Source of the DNA: Antrodiella citrinella
Taxonomy: Eukaryota > Basidiomycota > Agaricomycetes > Polyporales > Steccherinaceae
Direction of reading: 5' to 3'
Assembly (NCBI GenBank): GCA_004802725.1
Contig: SGPM01000205.1
Location: forward strand, 1-49,815
Length of the DNA stretch: 49,815 bases
This document shows, one piece after another, positions 11,204 to 23,700 of the stretch; the first letter of the stretch is position 1, and each line of letters begins with the position of its first letter. Position numbers and translations under genes: made by a program. The notes under the pieces were generated by a model that had not been told where the DNA came from, made no database searches, and was given only the letters and a program-made list of their open reading frames with translations.

Positions 11204-13283
11204 CTATATCTTATCCAAGAGTCGCGCCATTTCAATAGAAGCCGGACCGTCTTTATCCCATGCAGAGTCGAATTGCTGCTGCAGCTTCTTAGCGTTCGCT
11301 CTCTTCCGCGCACCGTCATCTCCGAAGGCCTTGTCGAGAACCTCGAGAACCTCAGCGCGGAGAGCTTCTATCGTGTTCGCTGGTGCCTTCCCGGTACGTA
11401 GGATGGGCTTAAGGCCGTTGCCTGTCCTGACCTCGAGAAGCTCGTATGCGACGTCGTGGACCTCAGTCAGGCACACGGCGTTTGCGGGCTGGTCAGCGGC
11501 GAACGGCCAACAAATCCTGCAACGACGGAGTGAGTACAGGAGCATGTAACGTGAGGCATAACGCACATGGGAACACCTGAGTGCAAGGCCTCGATAGTGC
11601 TGTTGTGACCCCCATGGGTCACAAACCATCCTAATGCCTACGCAATGGAGATAAGCGAACGTGAAATCGTTCGCATCTTTGGGGTGGCTTACTGGATGGG
11701 CGAGAATGGTCTGTTGCGGAGACCAACGGCTCAATACCCCCAGACCGGACTGCTCAATTTTCTCCTTGAAGCTGTCCGACAACTGCGCCAACGGTGATCC
11801 GTAGCTGAGAATCTGAACCATCGGATCATACTGACATTAATCCGGACACAACTAGGCCGTGTATACGAGACTCACGAAAGGTATCTTCTTCTCCATGAGG
11901 ACATTAACAAAAGTCTCGATTTTGGCAGGATCGGTTGGCCAGAAGCCTGAGCCGAAGGAGATCTGAAATACAAGTTCAACAAGACAAGCAAGGGCAATGT
12001 AAAAGAGTACTCGCATAGATCGCAGAATGCTCTCCGTGCTTCGATAACGTCTTGTCTAGGAACTTCCTAATGTCGGCAGACTTCTCCGACTGCGCTTCCT
12101 CATTGGACATAGCCTGTTGGGTGGTCCTGGACATTGCAAGTGGTCCAATGGCCCATACGGGGCGCGAGGTTTCGGCAAGCCATTCTCTGGTAGCCGCTAC
12201 GGCGTGAGGTTCATACACCTCCGGAGACGTGATGATCATCCCGTCGCACGAGTCGTAAGCATCGAAGAGCCCCATCCAAACGCCGCCCATAATCCCTTTG
12301 AGTATGGACTGTATGTTTAAATGTTCAGCAGAGGCAACCGTGAATGATTGACACACAAAACCCCACCCCCCACCTTCATATCTTGAGGATCATATTCCCA
12401 GTGATACATCTTTGGCAGTCCAGGCATTTGCGTGACGTCGTCGCTAAAGGCGAGGGCCAGCTAGTATCAACAGTCAGGCTCAATTGAGTTTGCGTGTATG
12501 TCCGGATCACCTACGTCGTCCGCAACCTTAATAGGGTCTCTACCGGTTTTCGTGACCTCATCCAACACTTTGAGTTTAAAATCTGCGCGGCCACCTCTTT
12601 CAACTGGAGCAAAAGAGACGTATGAGTACGAAGCCATGAGGGAGGCAAACCCGATCGCCTTGACATTGCTGGTCTTGTGAACAATGTGTGTGAGTTCGCC
12701 TGCAATGAACTGGAATGGGCGATTAACGTCAACAGCGTTCACAAGAGTAAAGCAGATATGATCAACTTACATCGACGATGACGACCTTCGGCGGAGGAAT
12801 TGCTGGGACCTCAACCTTGGTCTCGAAGCATGACACAGGCTTACCGGCCACGAGCAGTTTGTACGCTTCCTCAAAGACAACACTATATCGCTCACGCTCG
12901 AGCTTCATGGCTTCTAGAAAGTTGCTTACGCCCTCAACGTGGCTATCGAGCGCCACCACCCTACGGGGAACACAGCAATCAAACGGATGCTGCGGATAAC
13001 AGGATGGTGAGTGCATACCGAACGAGCTTGTGACGTGCTGAGTCTTCGAGTCCAAACCAACGAGAGAGCTCTGTCTTCACACGTGTACAGACACGAGGAG
13101 TGGTGAACAGAGTCACATAGACTGGACGGCTTAGCACTACGCGAGCGACGAATGCACAGGCGGGCCTGGCATGCCCTAAGTGTGTATCGTCAGTCAGTTA
13201 GAGAACCACAGTCGCAGAACTTGCTCACCCCAAGGCTCAACGCCTGCAAAAACGAGGTGCGGTAACCGAGCAGTGGAACTCAT
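11204..13283 (-). CDS. UDP-glycosyltransferase (GT1), copy 2, complete
   Basis: Complete counterpart of the truncated UGT at 219-2191, in opposite orientation. Exon 1 (13283-13229) encodes MSSTARLPHLVFAGVEPWG, then splices to exon 2 (13175-13019), giving the classical N-terminal acceptor-side motif EPWGHARP. Later exons follow the layout of copy 1. The donor-sugar signature is WSPQQTILAHP, then a His-Asn-Ser-Thr-Ile-Glu-Ala block and ICWPFAADQPANAV. The protein is roughly 500 residues with no signal peptide or C-terminal membrane anchor, so probably cytosolic. The intron after SAIY starts with GC (GCGAGT) where copy 1 has GTGAAT. The two proteins are close throughout and nearly identical in the last exon. 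The acceptor is unknown; hydroxylated lipid or sterol are candidates from the neighbours only. Confidence 0.87.
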
Positions 13284-13341
13284 CTTGGACTCGGAGTAGT
13301 ACAGGCTTGTACGATGAGTGGCATTGACATGACAATGTGCA

Positions 13342-13349
13342 TTTTTATA
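13342..13349 (-). promoter_or_regulatory. TATA box of UGT copy 2
   Basis: Read on the minus strand, ATGCATATAAAAATGC lies about 60 bp before the start codon at 13283. This is a good TATA box at a normal distance. The truncated copy 1 has no counterpart. Confidence 0.5.
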
Positions 13350-14421
13350 TGCATTTCTCTCAGCATCCTTGTGTTGTACCACTGTTCGCCAGAATCGGTC
13401 GGATGGATCAGAAGAAAGATCGAGACAAGATTATACAGTATTGTGCAATCTTTTCAGGGTTTCCTGCGACCAAACACAACAAGTTTGAGCTTGAAGCGCC
13501 GCAGCGTGCCGGCGCTTTTGGGGCGCTTTTAACTCTTTCTTTCTCATTTCCGGCTTTGGCGGGTTTCACTCAAGTTGGAGAAGGGTCTGCATGTCCATGT
13601 CAACAACGTTCAACTTGTGGCCGAATGATTTCCTAAATTTCTATCTGACAGGGCTAGCCACCTCACATCAATGAATGATCCCACACGTCTTTTCAGTGGT
13701 AAGACAGCCAACGCCCAAGCTGCAAGTGCGATGACACCGTGATCGTGAACAACGTAGACGAAAACCCGCCTTTGGGATATGTAGGGGTCACAAGAATTAG
13801 CATAAACGTGGCGAAAACGGCAGAACAACGGTCGAAGCCCTCAAGGCAAGAGACAAATGACGGGCGAACATAAGCAGACTTGCGGTCGTTCGCCACCAAT
13901 CTCCCCTGGGGAGCATGCTCGTGTAGCTCTGTGCAACCAGAGGGAAGATCTGCATCGTTCGATGGTCCATCCCTTGGCATACCATGAAGACGCAGTTGCT
14001 TTGTCAATGTTCAAATTTCGTTCAAATTGTTATGACATTGTTTTTTGCCATCTCCATACCGTGTAAGTGTAGGAGTATAAGTAGCATTCGTAGTGTAGAC
14101 TAGGACTAAGCGAATTAGCGGCGCATTAGGCATCAGTTCAATTCAAAGCAATGAAATGCACACTATAAAACATTGACATAGAAAACACTGGGGGTACTTT
14201 TGTAACGAGAAAAAAGGAATGAGCAGGCTCCGCTAAAACGAGTGTCCTCCGGTGACTGGTTCTGGTGAAGGCATGCCCATCCAGGCCGGAAGCAGAACCC
14301 TCACAACCCTCACCACCTCGCACAAAAATGAACAACTCTACACATCACTATACACTGGAGTCAACAAGAAAGCACTCATAGCTACACGACCGACCGGTAC
14401 ATCATCATAGTCAACGTAAGG
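13350..14421. other. Intergenic region, UGT copy 2 to G3BP-like gene
   Basis: About 1 kb with short open frames on both strands but no motif, conserved domain or credible exon chain. It holds the upstream region of UGT copy 2 and the 3' flank of the G3BP-like gene. No terminal repeat was found. Confidence 0.45.
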
Positions 14422-15968
14422 TTACTTTTGAGGTGGCACGCCCACACCCCGCCCGCGCCCGCCACCGGGCCCACCACGTCCACGGAAGTTGCCCCGACGG
14501 TTATCGCCGCCGCCGTTCGTCGGGGGCCCGCGAGGAGGCGGTCGCTCACCACGCTCTTTGCGAGTCTCCACAAGGATGCGAGGACCGTCAGGGCCAATGC
14601 GAATGCCGCCCTCGCCGCCCTGAGGAATAGGTAGAGACGCAACAATAGCCTTTCGGGCAGCCTCAACAGTGGTGAACTCAAGGAAGGCACACGCTTTTGG
14701 ACGATGGATGTCGAGCTCCTTGATAGCACCAAAGCGTTGAGTGAGGGTATTGCGAAGGGGCGCTTCAAGAACAGCCTCTGTCACGCTCTATACCAAGAAG
14801 AAAATTAGACCAGGCTTGCTGGAAACTGATCTGTCAAACGTACCTTGACGAAACAAGCAGCAGTGGTGACGGACAAAGCAGCCTGCAGTGCGTCACCTTG
14901 GGCCTGAGGAGGAGGTCGGGCCCGAGGAGCTGGAGACTGCTGACCGCTACTGGGAGGAGCTGGGGAGCTGCTCGCGACAGGCGCCTCGCTCACACCCCGG
15001 ACTTCCTGAGCAACAGCTGAACCCCACTTGTTGGAATTCGTGGCAGCAAGGTTCGCCCAAGTCTTGGGCTGTGGTGGTGCGGATGGAGTAGGGGCAGCGG
15101 GGGCTGGGGCAGGAGTTGCAGCAGCAGGAGCGGGCGTCGTTGGCTGTGGATGTGGTGCAGAAGGAGTGGGCGCGGGTGTGAGCGGCTTTGCGGGGAGAGC
15201 AGGTGATACAGGGGGAGGGGAGGCGGCTGCAACAGGCTCAGGATTGGACTGTTCCTCCGACGTCGCCTCGGGCTCGACGTGGATTCCATTGGTCTGCAGC
15301 TGAGAAACAATCTCAGGTTCGGGGGAGGCGGGAACTTCCTCAGGCGCTGGGGCAGGAGGAGGAGGAGTGGGGACCCGAACATGCTCCGGCTCTGGCTCTG
15401 AAGGCTGCGTGAACTCGAGGGGCGCTGAGGTAGGCGCATCAGGCTCTGAAATCGAAGGTTCCCCAGAAGCCTCTGTCTCGCTCTGATCCTCGTCGACAGC
15501 TTCCTCCTTCAAGAAACGGAAGATGTCGTTGAGGACAAAGTAGCCATTGGGCTGCTCAGCCAGGAAGAAAGTCTGCACGAACTTTCTCCAAGGATCGCCA
15601 TGGTTAGACATCTCACCGATGACCTGAATAATGATACCGCCGTTGGCAGACGACTGCGCGTCTACAGAGTGAATAAACACTTTGCAGTCCTGGAAGCCAA
15701 TGGAAGTGATTTTCGCGTGTATTTCCTGCCCAACAATGGTATTGAACGGGTGATATCACGAGAGCATCGCGGCGTCACGTACCTGCTGACCGTAACATGG
15801 TTTCCCATCCTCACCCTCCGTGCCATGAATGAACGTGGATGCTTTGGTGTAAAAGCAGTGCAAACGATTAGGTGACTTGTTGACAAACGTATAATACTGA
15901 GGAACAAATTGCCAGCCAACTTCCGAAGGGTTGACCGTGGACGAAGTGCTGGATGGAATGTTGGTCAT
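14422..15968 (-). CDS. G3BP-like protein (NTF2-like domain, RRM, RGG tail)
   Basis: Exons 15968-15783, 15725-14844 and 14787-14422, phase 0 at each junction. The N-terminus (about residues 10-140) is an NTF2-like fold: EVGWQFVPQYYTFVNKSP, FYTKASTFIHGTEGE, SIGFQDCKVFIHSVDAQ, GEMSNHGDPWRKFVQTFFLA and NGYFVLNDIFRF. A long acidic, then Pro/Ala-rich low-complexity linker follows. Next comes an RRM (ACFVK, LTQRFGAIKELDI, ACAFLEFTTVEAARKAI). The tail is rich in RGG/GRG, ending RGRGVGVPPQK. This order is that of G3BP/Nxt3-family RNA-binding proteins, which take part in stress granules and, through Bre5-like members, in ubiquitin-protease complexes. Role here is inferred from the architecture, which is clear. 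Confidence 0.88.
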
Positions 15969-16340
15969 GATGAAATGCTGCTAGCACATCAGCTGAAATC
16001 CTGGAGAAGGGAGGCATATTGTGTCGTACCGTGAGGAAGAGTGCTGCTGATCCAAAAAAGAAAAATGCGTGCGGGTGAGAGCGAGGGGTATGGCCGCGAA
16101 GGCGAGTTCGTCGTCGGGAACGATGAGCAGAAACAAATTCTTTTGGCGCGCACTGACGCAGACAACGTCGGAGACTCACAGACCCCGTCCCAGTCCCTGT
16201 CAGGACTTTAGTCGGAGATTCAATCACAGCCACCTCTCTTTCGTCATTCCTCCACGGTAAGGCTTGGCATTCAGCGGAGAAGAGAGATTCACAATAAAAA
16301 GTCGACCTCTTTTTACTCTTCTTTCATTGTACCACCATCG

Positions 16341-19300
16341 ATGGCCTTGCGATTTGATACACGCGTGTTACTGATCCTCCTGTGCGTATTGTTGTTCTGC
16401 ATTCCAGGAAATGGCGTGTACGCGTTTGGAGCAGGAAACATCCCGAGGTGAGTCCTCCAGTGCTGATACGATGCGCAGCACACTGAAGATCCTATAGCTT
16501 TGCTTTTCTGGAGGGGAGGGCGTTCCGACATGGCGACATCGTGCGTTGTCATACCTGTCTGCTTTACGCCGCTTCGAACCTGTATACCTGCATAGGAAGA
16601 CTCACTAGAAGAGCTGTTGAAACGAACTGCCACAGGCCTATCCCTGGGGGCGATCGTCGGCAAAGGCGGGTCCAAGTTTGGATATTTAGACATCAAACGC
16701 GTTTACTTTGGGTGTGTGCTTATCTGAACGCGTGTCCGTGAATCGGTTGTTCAATCGCGTGCCCCAGAAATTGGCTGCGAGATTATAGTCAGGTAAGTCG
16801 TGACACTAGTGGACGCGATCAAGGGTGTTGATATTACTTGTACAGGCCGTGGACGTTGCAAGTCTTCAAAAGATGCAGCTGCAGGTCAGTTGCACTTTCA
16901 GTCTCACACGCATACACCCGCTAAATCGATGTTATTATCAGTCGATCATGAACCTGATCATGATCCTTGGTTTCATGGTAATCTGGATTTGTCTATTCAA
17001 TGATTCCTTGTCTTATATGTCTCGCAGGCTCATGGCTACGCCACGAACGAGTTTGAAGTTACCCCAGAGCGACTCGGAACGTATCTTCCGGTATGGCGTT
17101 CAGTACTGGTCTTCTTGTCTGAACTTACGCTAGGAGAGTCCAGACTGAACACATTGACAACCCCAAAGGATACCCAGACAACGCACAAAAGTTTCATCCG
17201 AAATTGCGCGGTCCAGTCGACGTGAGTGGTTGAGACTGATTGCTGCTGGATGGGGTTCATAACAGGATCACAGCCAAGAGAACTGGAGATCGACCCTCGT
17301 ACGGGTATGAAGAATTACATTGCAAATGGTGTGTTGCTAAGAGTCTTTCTGAGTCCATATAGTTGCTGACTAGTGCACCAGAAAACGGCCATTGGGATAC
17401 TTCGAAAGCGCTAGTTCGTAGGACTCTTGAGCGTTGCATCCAATTTGGACGAGCGCAACGCGCTCAAGGACGCAAAGAAGACGAGTATGAGGCATATCGT
17501 CTTCTCGGGCAAGCTGTAAGATCCTTACTTTCTAAATCCTGATATCACGAGACTCAAGTCATCTCGCTCAGCTACATACGCTGGAAGATTTTCCAGCACA
17601 TTCTAACTTTTGCGAGTTGGCGTTAGTGTCAATGGGGTACCGGAATGTGTTTGTACAGGTTGGTGACCAAGTTCGTATCCCAGCCCCAAACGGCCAACGG
17701 GTAGCGCCAATCGTCACCGGTAGGTCTTGCCGTCTGATCTTCAAGACATCCGCTTGACGAAATATGCAGGTACCTTTGGATCCAGCGACTTCCTGCACAG
17801 CTTGTTAGGAGGTATGTCATGATCATTTAATCGTACGAATGAGATCCTGAACGTCTTTCAGAGGCCTCTGATCACATCGTTCGTACTTATGGCTTGAACT
17901 GAGGTCTGAAATGCTGACGATATACTTCACGACCGCGTGGCTCCTTAGAGTCAGGTATGTCGTCATAGCTTTCCGCCCGTGACACATTCTCACACATCAA
18001 TACCAGGCATCTGTAGTGGACCTCAATTCCGAACTCAACAAAGCCCATGAGAAGTCCAGGTCTGGCGGCGGTGCTAGCAGTACTCTCCGCAGTTTAATCG
18101 GCAAACTCCCGTCGAGCGACGCCAAGGAGCTCGAAAGGGATATGGAGAGTATGGACCGCATCCGGAATGAACCTAACCAACCGGGAGCGAAGAGACCAGA
18201 AGATATGAGTCCGCAGGAACTGCACGCGGTCCTGTGGCAAGTCTTGAGCTTCCGTGACAAAGGTAATGTCACCCTCGATCACGTTGAAGTCTTGCTGAAC
18301 CTCGAAATTTTGTAGTTGTCAAGAAGATCTCGAAGGTGATTGGTACGTGAGACACGCGAAATTGGTGTCGTGTCAAGTTCTTATTCAATTTCATTAGACA
18401 TGATACCCGGTCTCAGATCAGCGTTGGACAAGTTCTCGGATTCTATATCAGGTTCGCGTCTTTGCAGCCTTGTACGCTTTGCTTAACTGATCCGTTGACT
18501 CGTGCACAGTGTTCGTATTCACGACGTTAGAAGTATGAGGCTCTTCAGTGTCGTCAATATTTGATCTGATAGCCCGGACCCTAGCCCTTCTTGAGACCGA
18601 TTATGAACCAAGCCACAAGTGCGCTGTCGCTGGCATCCGGGGAAGTGATCAACTCTCATGATCAGTATGAAGTATGTTGCAAATTGTCGTCAATTTCAGA
18701 GTTACATCTGACGCTGCGGCTCAGACCTTCAACGATCCTAATGCCGTATGTGTTTTGTTTGATCCTTGAAATTTATATGACAAACCAGCATTTCCCGTAT
18801 AGTCCGATCCTACTCACTCGTTCTTGAGTAAAGATCACTTCGTATGTCCCAAAATTAGCTTGTTCGCGTGAGTAGAACTGACGTTCATTGTCACAGAACT
18901 TGATCCTGAACGAACCTGCTGGAGAGCTTGGAAAGATTATCCTGATCCATGCCGTCAAGCTGGTAGTCAAAGCATGGGATGATACCTCTATCAACGTCCA
19001 TAAAGTGACGGAAGAGATTCTGGAATGCTTGTGGGTAACATGGACATGATCTCATACTCCCCAAATTACTCATCAGAACTTCAGGTTCCACCCGGACTTC
19101 TTCGATAAGAAGTCGAAGGTGCAGCTTGCTATGTTACAATACTTGCACTCATGGGTCCAAGGTCTGGGCTCCTCCCAACAGGAGGTCCTGCACCGATTGA
19201 CTAAAGAAGCCGTTCGCGTTCACGGGAACGTCCGCCTCGCTGGGCAAGGTGGGGCTTCCTCGACGCAGTATAGCGCTGCAGAGAACGTAGGGCACCAGGT

Positions 19301-19934
19301 CCAACAGGATGTCTTGGGAGCTGTTGCCATCGGTGGAAAGGCAAGTGAACACTCGGGCCACGGCGGCAGCGCGCATACCCCGCACGCTGGCGGCGGCGGC
19401 TACCCGCAGCCTCCAGGACCTCCTCACATAGCCTCAGGCTACAATNCCTCGTACGCACCTTCGTACAACCCGGGTCCCTCTTACAACTCTTCGTACGGCC
19501 AGCCAAGTGGCGGCGGATACCACATGCCCGAACCGACCTATCAAGCACCTGTCGATTCGTTCGGGCTGCAAGGTCTCATGAGTCAAGTGCCGCAGTACCA
19601 GGCTCCTCCATACGGCGGCCCTCCGCCGTCGCCACCGCCTGGTCATCATCATCACGGAGGTCACCATTACAGCTCACAACCGCCGCTGCCAACGAACCCG
19701 GCGCCGCCGAACCCGTTCAACCTCTCAAGCCTTCTTGGGCAGCTTCCCGGACGTCAGGATAATCAGTCGTCTCAAGGGGGACCTAATGTTAGCGGTCCGT
19801 CGGCTGGTGGGTCGCACGGACAAGGTCAAGTGCCTGGGGGGAAGCTAGGACAAGCTTTGATGGACGGGATTACTGGCAAGGACCATGTGAGTTCGTTCTT
19901 GGGGTCGCTTGCGGGGGACAAGCACAAGAAGTGA
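16341..19934 (+). CDS. het-c: HET-C family protein (heterokaryon incompatibility C)
   Basis: Starts MALRFDTRVLLILLCVLLFC, a clear signal peptide, then YAFGAGNIPSFAFLEGRAFR and HGDI, the classic HET-C opening. Spliced exons give KFGYLDIKRVYFGNWLRDYS, QAVDVASLQ, SIMNLIMILGFM, AHGYATNEFEVTPERLGTYL, PVEHIDNPKGYPDNAQ and ELEIDPRTGMKNYIAN, all in family order. ALHTLEDFPAHSNFCELAL is the conserved His-rich core. The C-terminal exon is long and low-complexity, rich in Gly, Pro, Tyr and His. In Neurospora het-c controls vegetative incompatibility, but homologues exist in most filamentous fungi without such a role, so allorecognition is not implied. There are many short exons, and no lesion was seen. 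One undetermined base (N) lies at 19446. Confidence 0.9.
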
Positions 19935-20710
19935 AGCTTTGAAGTCGATGTTCGGACAATGGAAAGATGTATGAATGAACTTGGAATGAACTGTTGAGTT
20001 CCTTGTAATCTTTGGTACTTGACTCGTTCAGGTTGTAATTGAGGTTACTGAGCAGTGAGGCATCGGACCGGTGATCCGAACCGCATCCACGATCACGGTT
20101 ATGACCGTCCAGCTTGCTTGCTGACGACGTCACTCCGAGAGCTCGACGACGACGACGAGTCGGAGTCAACGTTACGACGATGGTAATTGTTCTAACTTAT
20201 GCACGTGGAATTGGCTAACCAATCATCGCTACTCCTCTATAGATGAGAAGAACTATCACTGAGTCTGGTAGCGACGAAGATAAAAAGCACAGTTGTGACT
20301 AATCTATTGGTCTCTATCTTCCCTGGAGTCCACAGTATTGCCAGGAACATCACTACGGACAGCTCTAAACACGTTTGTGATACAATGAGCCGAACCGGAA
20401 TATAGGACTTCAACCTCGCTCACTGTCGTTGAACGTTGCACTTGTGAAATTGAAGGCAGTCGTTCACACGATGCCATCGCGGCAGCGAGCAACAAATACA
20501 CGGATGTCCTTGCCCAACGGTGCAGTGCTCCTCCACATGTTCCAATTGATGGAATGAGTCAGTCGTTCACAGTAATCACCTCCTCCCAGCTCTTATAACG
20601 CAGATAATGATGGGCTGGGAGCGCAGTACTAGGCTTGTCTTGTGTACTCATCTCGCAATTCCTCTCTGATACTCCAAGTCTGCTGACAAACTTGCTTCAC
20701 GTACGCCCTC
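19935..20710. other. Intergenic region and promoter of aminopeptidase copy A
   Basis: No gene recognised. From about 20520 the sequence resembles that at about 26095 upstream of the second aminopeptidase (CAGTG, TCCTCCACATG, TCCAATTGATG), so the duplicated unit includes its promoter. A run of GACGAC repeats lies near 20145. Confidence 0.5.
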
Positions 20711-23700
20711 ATGTCTACAGGATCCCCACTCAACACCGTGACCAAGGACCCGAAGGAGTATCGACTTCCGACCAATGTGCAGCCCACCCATTACGATATC
20801 ACGGTTCGCACGGATCTGGAGAAGTTGACATTTGACGGCTTTGTGACAGTCCAGTACGTGAATGATTGACACTACTCGCCCAGTCTGACGAAGAGATTGC
20901 AGTTTACATGTGAATGAAGACACGTCCAATATTGTGTTCAACACCGCACACCTTGAACTCGGCGAGCTCACGTTGTTCTCCCCGGCTCTCCAGAGACCGG
21001 AAGTGCGATCTGCTAGCGAACTGACGATTGATGAGACCCAGGAGCGTGCTTCCTTGCATCTCTCTTCAACTCTGCCTGGCGGTTCGAAGGCCCAACTGAA
21101 AGTCAGCTTTGTGGGCGAGCTCAGTGACTCCATGATGGGTTATTACCGCGCCGCCTGGGAGCATGAGGGGAAGACAAAACATTACTCGCTCACGCAATTC
21201 CAGGTTCGTGCTGTTGTATCAATCTGACAGTGTAGCTCTCTCACAATATGTTATGTGTGATGTGTGTAGCCTACGGCGGCTCGTCATGCATTCCCGTGCT
21301 GGGACGAACCTTTGCTCAAGGCGACGTTCTCGATCACACTGATCAGCCGCGACAACACCGTTGCTCTGAGCAATATGCCTGCCGTCGCAGAGAATAAATA
21401 TGACCCAAATGCAGAATATAAGGGCGGCGTTATATCTTGGTTGACTTCTAAGTTGTCCGCTGTCCCGAAGACTGATGGTCCGTGGAAGATTACAGAATTT
21501 GCGATGACGCCTCCTGTGAGTCGTTCTGTCATATTGATGGTCGAAGCTCATCGAAAGTGTCCGTAGATGTCGACTTACGTCGTCGCTTTCGCCAACGGTC
21601 CGTTTGTGTACCTCGAAAGCTCATACAAGAGTCCACTTAGTGGCGCTACCCGACCCTTGCGTATATACAGTATGGGCTGCGTCACTTCCAACGTCGTGAC
21701 AGTGCTTACGTTTCTTCTAGCCACACCCGATCTCATTCACCAGGCTCAGTTTGCATTGGACGTAAAGCGAGATGTCCTTCCGCATTACGAACAGGTCTTC
21801 GACATCGAGTATCCTTTGCCCAAGCTCGATACCTTCGTGGTGAGTAGTGATTCATCATCTTCGTCGAGCTCGTCGAGGGCACTCAATTACATTCTTTCCG
21901 CAGGTCACTGATTTCGACGCTGGCGCGATGGAGAATTGGGTATGTCGATCCTCACATCCACTATGCTCAATGTATTGATCATTCGGCAGGGTCTGATCAC
22001 CGGTCGTACCAGTGCCTTCCTTTTAGACCCCAAGAAGTCAGATGTGCGAGCGAAGAAAGATGTCGCGTCCACCCAGAGCCACGAAGTGGCGCACATGTGG
22101 TATGTTGCGCTCTATGGGGCTGATCGTCATCTCAGCAATTTACATACATCTCAGGTTCGGTAACATCACCACGATGAAGTGGTGGGATAATTTGTATCTA
22201 AATGAAGGTATGCACCATTACATTTTTCGATGTGGACAGTCATTTAGTCTCATAGCAATGCACACAGGTTTTGCTTCGTTGGTACGCCGTTTACACACCC
22301 AAACCTAATATCGTTCACCGATCCTATGATCACAAGATGGGTGAGGTTATCATTCTAGGTATATTGACTTTAAGAACTACGAGATGCATTGCTGATGACG
22401 CACTTGACAGACAAGTATGCACTGTTTACCTTGAGGAAGCTTGCATTCTGACTGGCATACTTCAGGATCTTCCCCGAATGGAAGGTTCACGCAGAATTTC
22501 TCTCTGTTCACTTAAACAAGGCTCTTAGTCTGGATGCGAAGCTGTCATCCCATCCCATCGAGGTAGACTGCCCCGACGCCAACATGATCAACCAGATCTT
22601 CGACCCATTGTCGTACGCAAAGGCTGCGTCTGGTGAGCTTCGGTGTACTCTTTTGTTATTGTAATTTCACGCGTTAAATATGTACACTAGTTCTGCGTAT
22701 GCTTTCCAGGTACGTTGGAGAAGAAGATTTCCTCAAAGGCGTGTCACTATACCTCAAGGAGCACCGATTCGGGAATACCGTCACTAACGACCTCTGGGAG
22801 GGTATCGGTAAAGCAACTGGCGTTGATATCTCCAAGGTGATGGGTAATTGGATTAGCAAGGTAAGTGATACCTATCCTGAGGCGTGATGTTTGAAGCTAA
22901 TCGAAGTTGTACCTTGTAGATGGGCTTCCCTGTCGTTACAGTTACCGAGACCAAAGATGGCGTTCTTGTTCGTCAAGATCGGTTTTTGGAGACGGGTCCT
23001 GCGCCTCCAGAGCACAACGAAACTCTGTGGTGTGTATCTTTACAGTCTCCTATTTTACGGCATATGACCTAACTTCTAACTTTACACAGGACCATTCCTT
23101 TGAGCCTTTTGACAGTTTCCGCTGATGGTAAAGCGAATATTGACACCAAGATCATTTTGGACAGTCGCGAAACAACAATCTCTCTCGATACCAGCAAACC
23201 TTTCAAGATCAATGCGGGCACAACTGGTGTTTGTGAGTATTCTGAAAACAGCTGAAACAAGAAAGTATCTGAACCGCGATCTTTCAGATCGTGTGCTGTA
23301 TGCCACTGAACGATTGGACAAGATCGCCGAAGAAGCAGCGAAAGCGAATTCTATATTCTCTTTGGAGGATCGAATGGGTCTTCTCATGGACGCGCCCGCG
23401 TTGGCTCAGGCAGGCTATGTCAAGACCAGCAGCTCGTTGTCTCTCATCAACAAGCTGCGGGAAGAGAAAGAATGTAGGCGCAGTCTCTTGAGTTACTGTA
23501 TTTCAGTCCAACGATTTTATTGTTTGTACAGATCTAGTCCTGAAATGCTTGGCTGACAGTTTAGAAGAGGTCGTGTCAACCTGGTGGGAAGATGTCGACG
23601 TCACGGAGAAACTGAATGCTTTTAGTCGGGTTAGTACTTCACTATCTGCATAGGAGGTCCTATTTGATACTCAGCCCGCCAGAAACTATTCGTCCCGATT

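Noticed and set aside
13314..13636. Open frames on the plus strand upstream of UGT copy 2
   Set aside because: They overlap the UGT promoter and lack any motif or splice partner; most likely chance.
15028..15412. Gly/Ala-rich plus-strand frames
   Set aside because: Antisense shadow of the Pro/Ala-rich linker of the G3BP-like protein.
21219..21551. 110-codon minus-strand frame repeated exactly at 26804-27136
   Set aside because: Exact repetition comes from the shared 719-bp block; it is antisense to aminopeptidase exons and introns.
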